Shown: positions 16,050 to 25,851 of the stretch, in pieces | Layout of the letters: each line of letters begins with the position of its first letter | Position numbering within the stretch: the stretch's first letter is position 1 | Origin: Gammaproteobacteria bacterium | Lineage (GTDB): Bacteria > Pseudomonadota > Gammaproteobacteria > Legionellales > Legionellaceae | Length of the DNA: 34,389 bases | Direction of reading: 5' to 3' | NCBI GenBank assembly: GCA_030428185.1 | Contig: JAUICE010000019.1 | Span: 1 to 34,389 of the forward strand | The notes under the pieces: model-generated | What the model was told of the DNA's origin: nothing | Databases searched by the model: none | The model's input: only the letters and a program-made list of their open reading frames with translations | Translations under genes and position numbers: made by a program

Positions 16050-17651
16050 TTACATCCTAAAAATGCCAAATTGCGTGTCTTCAATTGGGCGATTTAAACA
16101 GATACTTAATCCAAGGGCTAACACTTTTCTTGTGTCTTTAGGATCTATCACGCCATCATCCCAAAGTCTTGCTGAAGCGTAGTAGGGATTGCCTTGCGCT
16201 TCGTATTGATGACGAATAGGCTGCTTCAATTGTTCTTCATCATGAGCAGAGAATGCCTCACCCATCTTTTCTTTTTTATCACGAGTAATTTGTGCTAATA
16301 CATTTGCGGCTTGCTCGCCACCCATTACAGATATTCTTGCATTAGGCCACATCCATAAAAAATTAGGTGAATACCCTCGTCCACACATTGCATAATTTCC
16401 AGCACCATAACTGCCGCCAATAATAACGGTTAGTTTAGGAACATTAGCATTGCTAACAGCCATAACCATTTTGGCTCCATGTTTTGCAATTCCTTCAGCC
16501 TCATATTTACTGCCGACCATAAAGCCTGTGATATTTTGTAAAAAAATGAGAGGGATTTTTCTTTTTGCGCATAATGCAATGAAATGAGCACCTTTTTGCG
16601 CTGACTCAGAAAATAAAATTCCGTTATTGGCAATAATACCAACTTCAAAGCCACCAATGCGAGCAAAGGCTGTGACTAGCGTTTTACCAAATAATGCTTT
16701 GAATTCATCAAACACAGAATCATCAACAATACGCGCGATGATTTCTTTCACATTCATCGGTTGTTTAGGATCTGATGGCACTACTCCATAAATCTCATTA
16801 CAATCAAACTTTGGTAGCTTTGGCTCATGATGATTCTGTGTGACTTTAGGTCTATTTAGGGACTTAATACAACTTCTTGCAATGGTTAGGGCATGTGACT
16901 CATTTTCAGCGTAATAATCAGCCACACCCGAGCGTTTACAGTGTATTTCAGCTCCACCTAAATCTTCAGAAGAAATGACTTCTCCTGTTGCAGCCTTGAC
17001 CAATGGTGGTCCACCTAAAAATATAGTACTTTGTTGCTTGACCATGATGGACTGATCGGCCATGGCCGGTACATAGGCGCCGCCAGCAGTACATGAACCT
17101 AAAACCACAGCAATTTGTGGAATGTTTAAAGCGCTCATTTGCGCTTGATTATAGAAAATACGACCAAAGTGCTCTTTATCGGGAAAGACCTCATCCTGTT
17201 TGGGTAAAAAAGCGCCTCCTGAGTCGACAAGATAGATGCAAGGAAGATGATTTTGTTGAGCGATTTCTTGTGCTCTTAAGTGTTTTTTTACAGTGATGGG
17301 ATAGTAGGTTCCTCCTTTAACGGTAGCATCATTAATAACAATCATGCATAGCGTTCCTGAGACTTGGCCGATTCCGGTAATAATCCCGCCAGCAGGCACC
17401 TCATCTTCGTAGAGTTTGAATCCCGCTAGTTGTGATAGCTCTAAAAACGCAGAGCCTTTATCTAGTAGTGTGTCTAGGCGTTCCCTGGGTAAGAGTTTTC
17501 CATGTTTTAAATGCCGGTTTCTTGCTTTTTCACTACCTCCTAAGCTTATCTGAGTGACATGAGATTTTAAGTCATTCACTAGGGAATTAAGACTATCGTG
17601 ATTGCATTTAAAAGTATCAGAGTTTGTGTTAATGGAAGTTATGAAAGTCAT
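16050..17651 (-). CDS. mccB: Methylcrotonyl-CoA carboxylase, carboxyltransferase beta subunit
   Basis: The 533-residue carboxyltransferase moves CO2 from biotin to 3-methylcrotonyl-CoA, giving 3-methylglutaconyl-CoA. Both crotonase-like halves are present. The N-half has [12 protein letters not shown] and [13 protein letters not shown]; the C-half has [23 protein letters not shown] and [17 protein letters not shown], characteristic of the MccB group rather than propionyl-CoA carboxylase beta. [14 protein letters not shown] near residue 48-61 is the usual family N-terminus. It begins three bases after the stop of the small membrane-protein gene upstream and is followed closely by mccA. In Pseudomonas-type liu clusters a hydratase (liuC) lies between mccB and mccA; here there is none. 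Confidence 0.94.
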   Translation of the reverse strand: MTFITSINTNSDTFKCNHDSLNSLVNDLKSHVTQISLGGSEKARNRHLKHGKLLPRERLDTLLDKGSAFLELSQLAGFKLYEDEVPAGGIITGIGQVSGTLCMIVINDATVKGGTYYPITVKKHLRAQEIAQQNHLPCIYLVDSGGAFLPKQDEVFPDKEHFGRIFYNQAQMSALNIPQIAVVLGSCTAGGAYVPAMADQSIMVKQQSTIFLGGPPLVKAATGEVISSEDLGGAEIHCKRSGVADYYAENESHALTIARSCIKSLNRPKVTQNHHEPKLPKFDCNEIYGVVPSDPKQPMNVKEIIARIVDDSVFDEFKALFGKTLVTAFARIGGFEVGIIANNGILFSESAQKGAHFIALCAKRKIPLIFLQNITGFMVGSKYEAEGIAKHGAKMVMAVSNANVPKLTVIIGGSYGAGNYAMCGRGYSPNFLWMWPNARISVMGGEQAANVLAQITRDKKEKMGEAFSAHDEEQLKQPIRHQYEAQGNPYYASARLWDDGVIDPKDTRKVLALGLSICLNRPIEDTQFGIFRM

Positions 17652-17654
17652 TGT

Positions 17655-17972
17655 CTACCTAACTAATGTAATGCTCGTAAATAAAATCAACCATACGGTC
17701 CATAGAATATGATAGAAGTGTGGCATCATGGTTCGCTTAAAAATCCAGTAAATAGCCTGTATGCTTCCAGCGATAGTTAAGGGAATAATCATTAGGCTGG
17801 CCACTTCTTGGGTAGTATTACCTGCAGTCGATGTATTAAAAATATAGCCAAGTTGAGCGTTAACAAATGCGTGAATAGATCCCAGATAGGCGAGAACCAT
17901 CTGAGCAGTATTTGAAAAAACCAGTAGTAGTGTACTAAGAATGATCAGAATAGATAGTTGTTTTAACATCAT
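17655..17972 (-). CDS. Small three-helix membrane protein
   Basis: A 105-residue protein with three hydrophobic stretches at about 6-30, 54-77 and 83-102, separated by short loops, and a basic patch (FKR) before the third. I do not recognise it. It is the first gene of the run continuing into mccB, mccA and hmgL, with only three bases before the mccB start, so translation is probably coupled. A role in uptake or in holding the pathway at the membrane would be speculation. Two adjacent ATGs (17972 and 17969) can serve as start; there is no strong Shine-Dalgarno. Confidence 0.65.
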   Translation of the reverse strand: MMLKQLSILIILSTLLLVFSNTAQMVLAYLGSIHAFVNAQLGYIFNTSTAGNTTQEVASLMIIPLTIAGSIQAIYWIFKRTMMPHFYHILWTVWLILFTSITLVR

Positions 17973-18142
17973 GTTTGCTTACTTGCATTCCAAAATTGTT
18001 GCTAACCTACCACTGATTTTATTATGCGTAAAGGTTTAAGCTTTATCAGTGACGTTAACTATTACTTTTAATATTGTAACTGAACTGTAAAAATATTTAG
18101 TAAAGTATGCGCTTATCATTTTATGCTCTACAATAAATCTAT

Positions 18143-18838
18143 ATGATTATATTTATGCCATATGTTGTTATGATAAGAACTATGAAGGTTTTATGCCTTG
18201 CTGCTCTAACCGTATGTAAGGTAGCTGAGGCGAACAATTTAATACTTTATTGGCAGTGTCCTAAGCAAAACGATCAGCTGACGTTATGTTGTAAGCTAGA
18301 GGGGCCAGGTCAGGTTAATCATATCTATGTGATTAATTATAATAAATATTCACAAAATGATTGTCGTGCATTTTATGCACCTAGGCAAGCAGGCTCATTG
18401 AAGATGGGGCAGTATATGAATTCTGATTCCTGTAATGTGAATACCAAAGTTTGGGTAGCGAATTATCGAGCGGTGGCTCAAACTTATGTCGATGCAGGGT
18501 ATAACACTTTTGTTCGTTTACATAGTACTACGTCAAATAAGAGCTGGTGTTACAATAAAGGTCAGCCAGCAAGCCATATTATGAGTTGTAAAAAACACTA
18601 TTTTCAGTGCTGTTATCATCAAAAATCGAAAAAACACCTTTATATACCTTATGAACATGAGGTTGGCGGGTGCAGCCGTTATAGTTATGAGGGTTATGAA
18701 AAGCCATTTGAATTAAGCCATGGATGTCGTAAGAATACTAAGATAATTAATGAGATAGGCTCTAGTCATATCATCGTTGATGAGACGTTTAGCGAATCGG
18801 CTAAAGATTTAAATGAATTTTGTCAGGAGAAGAGTTAA
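18143..18838 (+). CDS. Secreted cysteine-rich protein, unknown
   Basis: Up to 231 residues. A hydrophobic stretch VLCLAALTV followed by KVAEA looks like a signal peptide. In-frame ATGs at 18143, 18170 and 18182 are all possible starts; 18182 has the only weak AAGA upstream, so the protein may be shorter by 13 residues. After the signal I count 12 cysteines, including two CC pairs, a number that could form six disulfides, plus many Tyr, His and Lys residues. No family is recognised. Composition is that of a small extracytoplasmic protein stabilised by disulfides. It is divergent from the leucine operon across a 170-base gap and lies 78 bases before aspS. Confidence 0.65.
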   Translation: MIIFMPYVVMIRTMKVLCLAALTVCKVAEANNLILYWQCPKQNDQLTLCCKLEGPGQVNHIYVINYNKYSQNDCRAFYAPRQAGSLKMGQYMNSDSCNVNTKVWVANYRAVAQTYVDAGYNTFVRLHSTTSNKSWCYNKGQPASHIMSCKKHYFQCCYHQKSKKHLYIPYEHEVGGCSRYSYEGYEKPFELSHGCRKNTKIINEIGSSHIIVDETFSESAKDLNEFCQEKS

Positions 18839-18854
18839 ATCTTAGCATCATCTA

Positions 18855-18884
18855 TTGCCTAAATACCATTAAAGCGTGTACGAT
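18855..18884 (+). promoter_or_regulatory. Possible promoter for aspS
   Basis: -35 TTGCCT (18855-18860, 4 of 6) and -10 TACGAT (18879-18884, 4 of 6) are separated by 18 bases, about 33 bases before the aspS ATG. The match is modest and read-through from the upstream gene is also possible. Confidence 0.3.
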
Positions 18885-18916
18885 TGAGCGCTTATTTCGG
18901 GCAAAAAGGCTTAAAA

Positions 18917-20680
18917 ATGCGTAGTCATTATTGTGGAGAAGTCACATCTAGTTGTTTACAAGAAGAAGTGCAGATTTGTGGTTGGGTACATAATCGTCGT
19001 GATCATGGTGGCGTGATATTCCTTGATGTAAGAGACAGAACTGGGCTTGTTCAAGTAGTCTATGAGCCAGAAAAGGTAGAAGTGTTTTCTATTGCTGAGC
19101 AGTTAAGGCATGAATACGTTATTAAAGTAAAAGGTGTTGTACGCCATCGTCCAGAGGGTATGGTGAACCCAAATATGGCTAGTGGTGAAATTGAAGTTCT
19201 TGGAAATTCTCTTTCTATTCTGAATGTTGCGAAGACACCTCCATTCTTACCCGATGATAAACAGGTTGTAGGTGAAGAGACTCGCCTTAAATATCGTTAT
19301 ATTGATTTACGCAGAGAAAAGATGCAGCACAATTTGATGGTGCGTCATCAATTGGTGCAATGCATCAGAGAATACCTAAATACTGAGGGGTTTTTAGATT
19401 TAGAAACGCCTATGTTGACTAAGGCGACACCCGAGGGTGCGCGTGACTATCTTGTTCCAAGCAGACTTCATGAAGCTTGCTTCTATGCATTGCCGCAATC
19501 TCCACAGTTATTTAAGCAATTACTGATGATGTCAGGGTTTGATAAATATTATCAAGTGGTCAAATGCTTTAGAGATGAAGATTTACGCGCAGATAGGCAG
19601 CCTGAATTTACTCAGCTTGATATTGAAATGACTTTTGTCAATGAGAGTGATGTTCAGTCAATGATTGAGTCATTGATGTGCAAAATTTTTAGTGAAGTTA
19701 AAGGGATTGAGCTAAAAAAACCGTTTTTGCGCATGACCTATGATGAGGCAATGTCACGTTTTGGCTCGGACAAACCCGATTTGCGAATTCCATTGGAATT
19801 AGTTGATATTGCTGAAACGGTAAAAGATGTCGATTTCCAAGTATTTTCTAAAGCTGCAAATGATGTGAATAGCCGTGTTGTTGCCTTAAAACTAACTAAT
19901 GGAAGTGTTTTGTCGAGAAAGGCTCTTGATGATTATGGTAAGTTTGTTGGTATTTATGGTGCTAAAGGGTTGGCATACATTAAGGTTAATGATATAGCAA
20001 AAGGCATGGAAGGCCTGCAGTCACCGATTTTAAAATTCCTGCCTGAAGATGTTGTGATCAACATTTTAACTCAGCTTAATGCGGAGACTGGTGATGTGAT
20101 TTTCTTTGGCGCAGGTAAGAAGCACATGGTTAATGAATCTATGGGCGCTTTAAGAGTTAAACTTGGCCAGGACATGGGGTTGATTGAAGAGGGATGGCGA
20201 TTTGTTTGGATAGTTGACTGGCCTATGTTTGAGTGCTCTGATGATGGAAAAATGCAAGCAGCTCATCACCCGTTTACTGCGCCTGCACTTGAAACAGACA
20301 TCAATGAGTATCGACAGAATCCTCGGGGATTAAAGGCTAGAGCTTATGATTTAGTATTAAATGGTAGCGAAATAGGCGGTGGCTCCATTCGTATTCATCA
20401 AAAAGCTACTCAACAGCAAGTGTTTGAATTATTGTCTATTGATGAAAAAACAGCACAGGACAAGTTCGGCTTTTTATTGGAAGCACTTGAGTATGGCTGT
20501 CCTCCACATGGTGGAATTGCCTTTGGTATTGATAGAATAGCAATGCTTTTGACAAATAGTGAGTCAATACGAGATGTCATTGCTTTTCCAAAAACACAGT
20601 CAGGTAGTTGTTTAATGACCACGGCTCCTGCTAAAGTATCTAATATGCAACTTCAGGAATTGGGTATCGCCATTAAATGA
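18917..20680 (+). CDS. aspS: Aspartyl-tRNA synthetase, probably non-discriminating
   Basis: A 587-residue bacterial-type class II synthetase. The start at ATG 18917 (AAGG at 18906-18909) gives MRSHYCGEV, aligned with the E. coli MRTEYCGQL; an upstream TTG frame is rejected. An OB-fold anticodon domain (1-105) is followed by class II motif 2 ([18 protein letters not shown]), the bacterial insertion domain, and motif 3 (FGIDRIAML). In the anticodon domain the residue after RRD is His30, and Gly81 follows RPE. Pseudomonas AspRS has His31 and Gly82 there and charges both tRNA-Asp and tRNA-Asn, while E. coli has Leu and Lys. The enzyme is thus likely to make Asp-tRNA-Asn for GatCAB. Its stop overlaps the next start by four bases. 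Confidence 0.96.
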   Translation: MRSHYCGEVTSSCLQEEVQICGWVHNRRDHGGVIFLDVRDRTGLVQVVYEPEKVEVFSIAEQLRHEYVIKVKGVVRHRPEGMVNPNMASGEIEVLGNSLSILNVAKTPPFLPDDKQVVGEETRLKYRYIDLRREKMQHNLMVRHQLVQCIREYLNTEGFLDLETPMLTKATPEGARDYLVPSRLHEACFYALPQSPQLFKQLLMMSGFDKYYQVVKCFRDEDLRADRQPEFTQLDIEMTFVNESDVQSMIESLMCKIFSEVKGIELKKPFLRMTYDEAMSRFGSDKPDLRIPLELVDIAETVKDVDFQVFSKAANDVNSRVVALKLTNGSVLSRKALDDYGKFVGIYGAKGLAYIKVNDIAKGMEGLQSPILKFLPEDVVINILTQLNAETGDVIFFGAGKKHMVNESMGALRVKLGQDMGLIEEGWRFVWIVDWPMFECSDDGKMQAAHHPFTAPALETDINEYRQNPRGLKARAYDLVLNGSEIGGGSIRIHQKATQQQVFELLSIDEKTAQDKFGFLLEALEYGCPPHGGIAFGIDRIAMLLTNSESIRDVIAFPKTQSGSCLMTTAPAKVSNMQLQELGIAIK

Positions 20681-23565
20681 AAAAGTTTGTAGCCTGTTTT
20701 GTTACAGGCTTGCTTTTTACTCTTCTATGCTCACTGGCTCAAGGTAGTAGCCAGGAGCCATTGAATACTTCAATCATTACAAAACGCATTAATCTTCTTT
20801 CGATGCGGCAGTCCGAGCTTTACCAGCTACAAAATGAGATTAACCTTAAAAACTTTAGTGCAAATAAGCTTAAAGAGATGCTCATCTTAACTGTCAGCAG
20901 GTTGACAGAGTCAAAGCGAAGCTATGAATTATTAAAAGCACAACTAAGTAATGATGAGAAACAATTAAATCAATTAAAAAAACGTATTGAAACGCCTACG
21001 TTAAAGTCAAAAGATTTTGCTAAAAAACAATTTGAGCGTATACAAAAAGAATATGTATTGAAGAAAAAGGCGCTTAAATATTTAGCAGAGAATATTAGAA
21101 TAAATCAGAGCATACGGGGCTTACTAGAAAAGCAGTTAAAACTTATCTCATCTAAAGAAAGACGTATTCAAAAGCAAAATATTACAAAGCAGTATCGTCA
21201 ACAAATTGAAATGCTTCAAAAACGTATTGACAGCCAATTAAACGCAAAACTTAAGTTGCAAGAGGATACTGAATTATCATCAGCTTTTAGGCAGGCAAAG
21301 ATAGAGCTCTTATCCATTGGTCAAGAAACTGATGAGCTGACGATTGAATACTTAAATATTAGACAGAAATTATCTTTATTTAATGACAAGGTGTTAGTCA
21401 AGCTTAGTTTAGCAAACCTAAATGCACGAATTGATAAGCTTAATATGCTTTTAGAGTGGCAAAAAAATCACCAGCACTTAATTGAGGGTTTAATATTACA
21501 CGCAAAAGAGCTTAATGTACTTTGGACCAGATTATTTAACGACAATCTCTTAACAAAAAAGGAGTTATCTTCTCTAAACCATGCGTTAGCGGGTTATCGT
21601 AGTGAGTTAAGTTCATTGGTTAATAAAACTGAAGTAGTGTATCAACAGCTTAATGCACATAAACACAATACTGAAAAAAAACGTAGCGAAGCATTTTCCT
21701 CAAGACAACAATTGTTACCTCTAAGTATTGGAGAGTTACACAAGTTACTGACAAGTGTTATAGCGATACCTGGGAAACTGACCATGTATCTTTACTCGTT
21801 ATATTTAGTATCTCTTTCTTCCTTTACTTTGTTATCCATATACGATCAAGGAATGCTTATTTGTGCAATTTTGGGTATTTTTATCGCTTGGTGGCTTGGA
21901 CGTAAGCCAATTACTTTATATAAAGAAAAGAGTAGTGATAGGGTCACAACCAATATTTATTATGCGATGTTATATTTACTAGAGTTAAATTGGGGTGGCG
22001 TCTGTTTATTTTTATCACTGTTAGTGACGTTTTCAATGTCACATTTAAGTTATGTTTCTTATCGTTTAATTGTTTTGTTATTTAGCACTTGGTTTTTTAT
22101 AAGAGTGTTGGTCAGTATTACGCGATTGGTATTGCTAGAGAACGAAAGTCATATAGATGGTCATGATGTGCGTTTATTTTATCGACTCCGTTTGCTATTT
22201 ATAGCAGGTGGTTTTGTTACGTTTATGATGATTTTAAGTCATGAACTTCATCTTCCACATAGCGCTGAGCTATTTAGTCGACTATTCATGCTGTTTTTGT
22301 TAGGTATTTCTCTTTTGTTATTCAGAGCTAGAGAGGTTTTATTCATACTCATAAAATCAACCATGCATCTTAAACGGATTTATGTTAAACGTGCAGTTTC
22401 TTTAGTGCTGATGTTAGTGCCTATTTCTCTTATGATAAATGCTGGCGTGGGGCTTATAGGCTTTACGATCATTGCTTGGAAAATGGGTTATTACTTATTA
22501 ATTTCAGTATTAAGCTTGTTTATATATATGATCATTCGCGGAATATTAAACGATTTATTTGATATTTTTGCGCAATTCCTTATTTCTAACAGTAAAAATG
22601 GCTGGTTTTGGGGAGAGGCTGTATTGAAGCCATTAAGCCGCATTATTCGAGCACTACTTTTTACTGGGCTACTGGTTGCGTTGTTTTTTATTTTGGGATT
22701 ATCTAAACAAGAAAAGGCTATTCACACTCTGTGGATGATATGGCAATTCAATTTATTTCATTTTACGCAAGCCAATATAACCATAGGAAGCTTTATTGAG
22801 TTTTCATTTCTGGTCTTGGTCTTTATTTGGATGGCTAAATGGACACGAGAGTGTTGCTACCGCTGGTTTTTTCGTTATTTAGTAAATGACCTAGGAATAA
22901 GAAATAGCTTATCAGTTTTTACACAATATTTAGTTGTGACTATTGGCACTATTATTACTTTACGTGTTTTAGGTGTTGATGTTAGTGGCGTCAGTATGAT
23001 TTTAGGTGGATTAGCAGTAGGTATGGGTTTTGGATTAAGAGATTTTGCTAATAATATTGTAGGTGGCTTAATGTTATTAATCGAACGACCTGTAAAAGTA
23101 GGCGACTTAATTTCTATTGATAATACCGAAGGGCGCGTGATGCATATCGGTATACGTTCCATGAGAATTCGTTCATGGGATCATATGGAGGTCTTAATTC
23201 CAAACTCAGAGACGTTCACTAAGCCATTCACTAACTGGACGCATCAAGATAGTGTGGTCAGAACTGTGATAACGGTTAAAGTATCCAGAAAAGATTCGGC
23301 TTCTAATGTGCAAACACTTATTTTAGAGGTGTTGGCAATTATACCTGAAGTACTAAAAGATCCAGAGCCTCAAGTTTATTTAAAACAAATTGATGAGGCT
23401 TTATTGGAGTTTGAGGTTCGTTATTTTATTAATGTGGAATTACACTCTAGAATGGAAGTTCGCTCTATTGTATTGTTTGCGATTACCGCTCAATTCAAAG
23501 CATGTGGTATTAAAGCACCTGTTCCGCCACTTAGTATTGAAAATGTTATTCCATGCAAATCATAA
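20677..23565 (+). CDS. Large MscS-family mechanosensitive channel, MscK-like
   Basis: A 962-residue inner-membrane protein of the MscK/KefA architecture. It has a signal peptide (about 1-23), a long periplasmic coiled-coil region rich in Lys, Gln and Leu (about 35-350), roughly ten hydrophobic segments from about 370 to 765, and a C-terminal MscS core. The pore helix (about 770-792) contains [16 protein letters not shown], followed by ERPVKVGD and the MscS beta domain with VLIPNSETF. Such channels release solutes during osmotic downshock. Whether it needs K+ as E. coli MscK does cannot be told. It starts within the aspS stop (ATGA) and overlaps mutH by 13 bases, so aspS, this gene and mutH are probably one operon. 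It is somewhat shorter than E. coli MscK (about 1120). Confidence 0.88.
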   Translation: MKKFVACFVTGLLFTLLCSLAQGSSQEPLNTSIITKRINLLSMRQSELYQLQNEINLKNFSANKLKEMLILTVSRLTESKRSYELLKAQLSNDEKQLNQLKKRIETPTLKSKDFAKKQFERIQKEYVLKKKALKYLAENIRINQSIRGLLEKQLKLISSKERRIQKQNITKQYRQQIEMLQKRIDSQLNAKLKLQEDTELSSAFRQAKIELLSIGQETDELTIEYLNIRQKLSLFNDKVLVKLSLANLNARIDKLNMLLEWQKNHQHLIEGLILHAKELNVLWTRLFNDNLLTKKELSSLNHALAGYRSELSSLVNKTEVVYQQLNAHKHNTEKKRSEAFSSRQQLLPLSIGELHKLLTSVIAIPGKLTMYLYSLYLVSLSSFTLLSIYDQGMLICAILGIFIAWWLGRKPITLYKEKSSDRVTTNIYYAMLYLLELNWGGVCLFLSLLVTFSMSHLSYVSYRLIVLLFSTWFFIRVLVSITRLVLLENESHIDGHDVRLFYRLRLLFIAGGFVTFMMILSHELHLPHSAELFSRLFMLFLLGISLLLFRAREVLFILIKSTMHLKRIYVKRAVSLVLMLVPISLMINAGVGLIGFTIIAWKMGYYLLISVLSLFIYMIIRGILNDLFDIFAQFLISNSKNGWFWGEAVLKPLSRIIRALLFTGLLVALFFILGLSKQEKAIHTLWMIWQFNLFHFTQANITIGSFIEFSFLVLVFIWMAKWTRECCYRWFFRYLVNDLGIRNSLSVFTQYLVVTIGTIITLRVLGVDVSGVSMILGGLAVGMGFGLRDFANNIVGGLMLLIERPVKVGDLISIDNTEGRVMHIGIRSMRIRSWDHMEVLIPNSETFTKPFTNWTHQDSVVRTVITVKVSRKDSASNVQTLILEVLAIIPEVLKDPEPQVYLKQIDEALLEFEVRYFINVELHSRMEVRSIVLFAITAQFKACGIKAPVPPLSIENVIPCKS

Positions 23566-24221
23566 CGCCACCTAAAACACTCACGACTTTATTATCCCGA
23601 GCGGAGCAGTTATCAGGAAAAACTATTGCTCAATGTGCATTGATGGCAGGTACGACAGTTCCATGTGATCACTCAAGGAAGAAAGGATGGTTTGGGCAGG
23701 TGATTGAGCGCATACTCGGTGCTGATGCAAGCAATCATCAGTGTCCTGATTTTACGCATTTAGATATCGAATTAAAAACCTTACCCATCAACCACAATGG
23801 GCGACCTAGCGAATCAACGTTTGTGACCAGTATTCAATATGAGCGTATTGCCAAGGAGACTTGGGAAACATCTGCTGTATTTAGGAAATTAAATCAGGTG
23901 CTATGGGTTCCTGTTGAAGATAGTCCAAAGATCCCTTTTTCCAAACGTTATGTAGGCAGTCCATTTTTATGGACACCTAATCCTGCTGAGCTGCAAACTT
24001 TAAAAACTGACTGGCTTGAGCTAACACTGATGTTAAGTTTAGGGGATGTGGAGTCAATCAGTGGTCGTTTAGGTAAAGCTTTACATATTCGACCAAAGGC
24101 GGCACATAGTAAAGTGTTAACGACTGCAACAGGTAAAGACGGGAAAAAAATAAAAACTTTGCCTAGGGGATTTTATTTGCGTAGTACTTTTACTGAAGCA
24201 ATTCTTCTAGCGTCTTATTAA
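23553..24221 (+). CDS. mutH: DNA mismatch repair endonuclease MutH
   Basis: MutH nicks the unmethylated strand at hemimethylated GATC sites when activated by MutS and MutL. The 222-residue protein keeps the active site: Glu52 in VIERILGA, Asp66, Glu73 and Lys75 in the PDFTHLDIELKTLP stretch. RPKAAHSKVL and the C-terminal TLPRGFYLRSTFT are also conserved. Its presence implies Dam methylation of GATC in this organism, a gammaproteobacterial trait. It overlaps the 3' end of the mechanosensitive channel gene by 13 bases in another frame, and cutA follows 17 bases later. Length is close to the E. coli enzyme (229). Confidence 0.96.
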   Translation: MQIITPPKTLTTLLSRAEQLSGKTIAQCALMAGTTVPCDHSRKKGWFGQVIERILGADASNHQCPDFTHLDIELKTLPINHNGRPSESTFVTSIQYERIAKETWETSAVFRKLNQVLWVPVEDSPKIPFSKRYVGSPFLWTPNPAELQTLKTDWLELTLMLSLGDVESISGRLGKALHIRPKAAHSKVLTTATGKDGKKIKTLPRGFYLRSTFTEAILLASY

Positions 24222-24238
24222 TAGCGTAGTATTATTTT

Positions 24239-24559
24239 ATGAAAATGATAAAAACGGTCTATACAACCATTGATACTTTAGAGAGCGCTAAATCTTTAGC
24301 AAAATTGGTAGTTGAAAAAAAGCTTGCGGTTTGTGCGAATATTATTACGGATATCAATTCTTGTTATCTATGGGATGGTGTCGTTACTGAGGGGGTTGAG
24401 CAAGGAATATTATTTAAAACCAGCTTACCTTTAGTTGATAAGCTGGTTGATTTTATTTCAATAGAGCATGCTTACGAGACACCGGCATTAATCGTGCAAA
24501 GTGTTGAAACAAGCAAGGACTATTTTGACTACCTAATGAAAACACTCGGTGAATGCTGA
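24239..24559 (+). CDS. cutA: CutA-family divalent-cation tolerance protein
   Basis: A 106-residue CutA protein, a trimeric ferredoxin-like fold in the cytosol. Family features are the N-terminal VYTTIDTLESAKSLAK, CANIITDINSCYLWDG in the middle, and HAYETPALIV near the end. E. coli CutA was tied to copper and divalent-cation tolerance, but its biochemical role is still unclear. It follows mutH by 17 bases and probably ends the aspS transcript. Its stop is one base from the stop of the convergent gene at 24561, so no terminator fits between them and the two transcripts must overlap. Confidence 0.93.
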   Translation: MKMIKTVYTTIDTLESAKSLAKLVVEKKLAVCANIITDINSCYLWDGVVTEGVEQGILFKTSLPLVDKLVDFISIEHAYETPALIVQSVETSKDYFDYLMKTLGEC

Positions 24560-24560
24560 A

Positions 24561-25709
24561 TCAGGCTGGCATCATTTCTGCTATTTGTGCAGACTCAGCT
24601 ACTTTCTCGGGCGCCTCTGTCACTTCTCGCATATAAAAATAAACCGCTCTTAGTAAATCTTCACAGTCACCAACATCACTGAAAAAGCTTTGAGTAAAAT
24701 CGTGATCTTTGATGTTAGTATGATAGAGTGATTCTAGAGAGCTAAAAGCTTTTATACAGTGCTCTTTGTCCGCATCAAGTTGATTGAGAAACATTAAAGC
24801 TTTTTGTAATACGTTATGCTTAACCTTATTACGTGCCAGTTGCTGTTTTTTACTTAACAATTCAATTTTTTTATTAAGTTCTGTTTTGAGATAGGCTTTA
24901 GCATTATCGGGTTGATTGTGAGCAATATATACCTCAACCACTTCTTCACGGTAAGCACGTTTGAATAATGATGCATGATGTTTGGCAATAAAGCGTTCAC
25001 TAGGCTCTTGATGCTGACGGATAAATTTATCTGATTGCTCGCTGGAAACGGGTTGTCGGAGTGTTTTTTTCTGAGGTAATTGATCTTTATTAAAACCGGA
25101 TTTGACTATTTCAATACCCAGTCGTTTATAGACTTTATCGCGAAGTTTATCACTCATTGTCCATGCCATATGGCCAAGTGTTACTATACCTGAGGTAATT
25201 GTGAGGCCTAGTGATGCTGCCGGTGATAGGGGCGATAAAAACAGTGCAGACATTGCACCAAAGATAATAAATTTTAATCCACTATCTAATAGTGCTTGAG
25301 AGTATTCTAATCGCTCTTTTGATCTTTTAGGTGCTAACAAAGCTTTAAAGGTGTTGGTTAAGGTGCTGAGCAAGTGGTAAGTAGTATTGGCAAGTAAGTA
25401 TGCTTGGAATAAAAGCAAGCCGCTAGTCATTACAACAGCTGTTAATAGTCCTAGTTTTATGACATTAAAAGATATCCTTAAAACGTTAGATAAGTTTTTA
25501 TTAGGCTCATTTTTAAATTTAAGAATGGACTCTATAGACTCTATGATGTCTGCAATGAACAGTAAAAAAAAAGCTGAAATATTGTGTTTAACTTTGTCAG
25601 AATAGTTTTTAAAAAAATAAGCGGCTTGAGCGAAAAAAACAAATAGAGAAAAGCCCTCTACATAATCTGCTAATTGTTTTAGGGCAGTTTTTTTTATGGT
25701 ATTTGCCAT
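24561..25709 (-). CDS. Unknown membrane/coiled-coil protein with acidic C-terminus
   Basis: A 382-residue protein not recognised. Hydrophobic segments lie at about 19-33, 45-57, 82-110 and 146-178, all in the N-terminal half. The C-terminal half is soluble, Lys/Gln-rich and helical (about 205-345), and the last 22 residues contain five Glu (REVTEAPEKVAESAQIAE) before MMPA. That pattern resembles the E-block translocation signal of Dot/Icm effectors. The layout of N-terminal membrane hairpins and a coiled soluble tail resembles the gene at 8788-9975, although I see no clear sequence similarity. A promoter-like pair lies 31-59 bases upstream of the ATG, with palindromes further up. No known domain was found. 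Confidence 0.72.
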   Translation of the reverse strand: MANTIKKTALKQLADYVEGFSLFVFFAQAAYFFKNYSDKVKHNISAFFLLFIADIIESIESILKFKNEPNKNLSNVLRISFNVIKLGLLTAVVMTSGLLLFQAYLLANTTYHLLSTLTNTFKALLAPKRSKERLEYSQALLDSGLKFIIFGAMSALFLSPLSPAASLGLTITSGIVTLGHMAWTMSDKLRDKVYKRLGIEIVKSGFNKDQLPQKKTLRQPVSSEQSDKFIRQHQEPSERFIAKHHASLFKRAYREEVVEVYIAHNQPDNAKAYLKTELNKKIELLSKKQQLARNKVKHNVLQKALMFLNQLDADKEHCIKAFSSLESLYHTNIKDHDFTQSFFSDVGDCEDLLRAVYFYMREVTEAPEKVAESAQIAEMMPA

Positions 25710-25739
25710 GACAGTCTTTGTGTAAATTAAAAACAGAAG

Positions 25740-25768
25740 ATTCTATAGCGTTAATTTATCAAAAGCAA
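25740..25768 (-). promoter_or_regulatory. Possible promoter for the gene at 24561-25709
   Basis: On the minus strand, -35 TTGCTT (25768-25763, 3 of 6) and -10 TAGAAT (25745-25740, 5 of 6) are separated by 17 bases. Transcription would start about 25 bases before the ATG at 25709. The -35 is weak. Confidence 0.35.
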
Positions 25769-25829
25769 TCGCATTGTGTTGTTCTAAAGCAGCTGTTCAA
25801 TTGGCATTTTTTCTCGATAAATTTTAATA

Positions 25830-25844
25830 AGTAACATGGTTACT
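25830..25844. promoter_or_regulatory. Perfect dyad AGTAAC-ATG-GTTACT
   Basis: Six-base inverted arms around a three-base centre, seven bases from the DnaA-box pair at 25852-25874 and about 60 bases upstream of the promoter at 25740-25768. It could be a regulator site. No named motif is recognised. Confidence 0.3.
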
Positions 25845-25851
25845 GACAGGT

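Noticed and set aside
18061-18110. PmrA-box or promoter in the gap between the membrane-protein gene and the Cys-rich gene
   Set aside because: Only a single TTTAATATT-like half is present and TTGTAA lacks a -10 at proper spacing.
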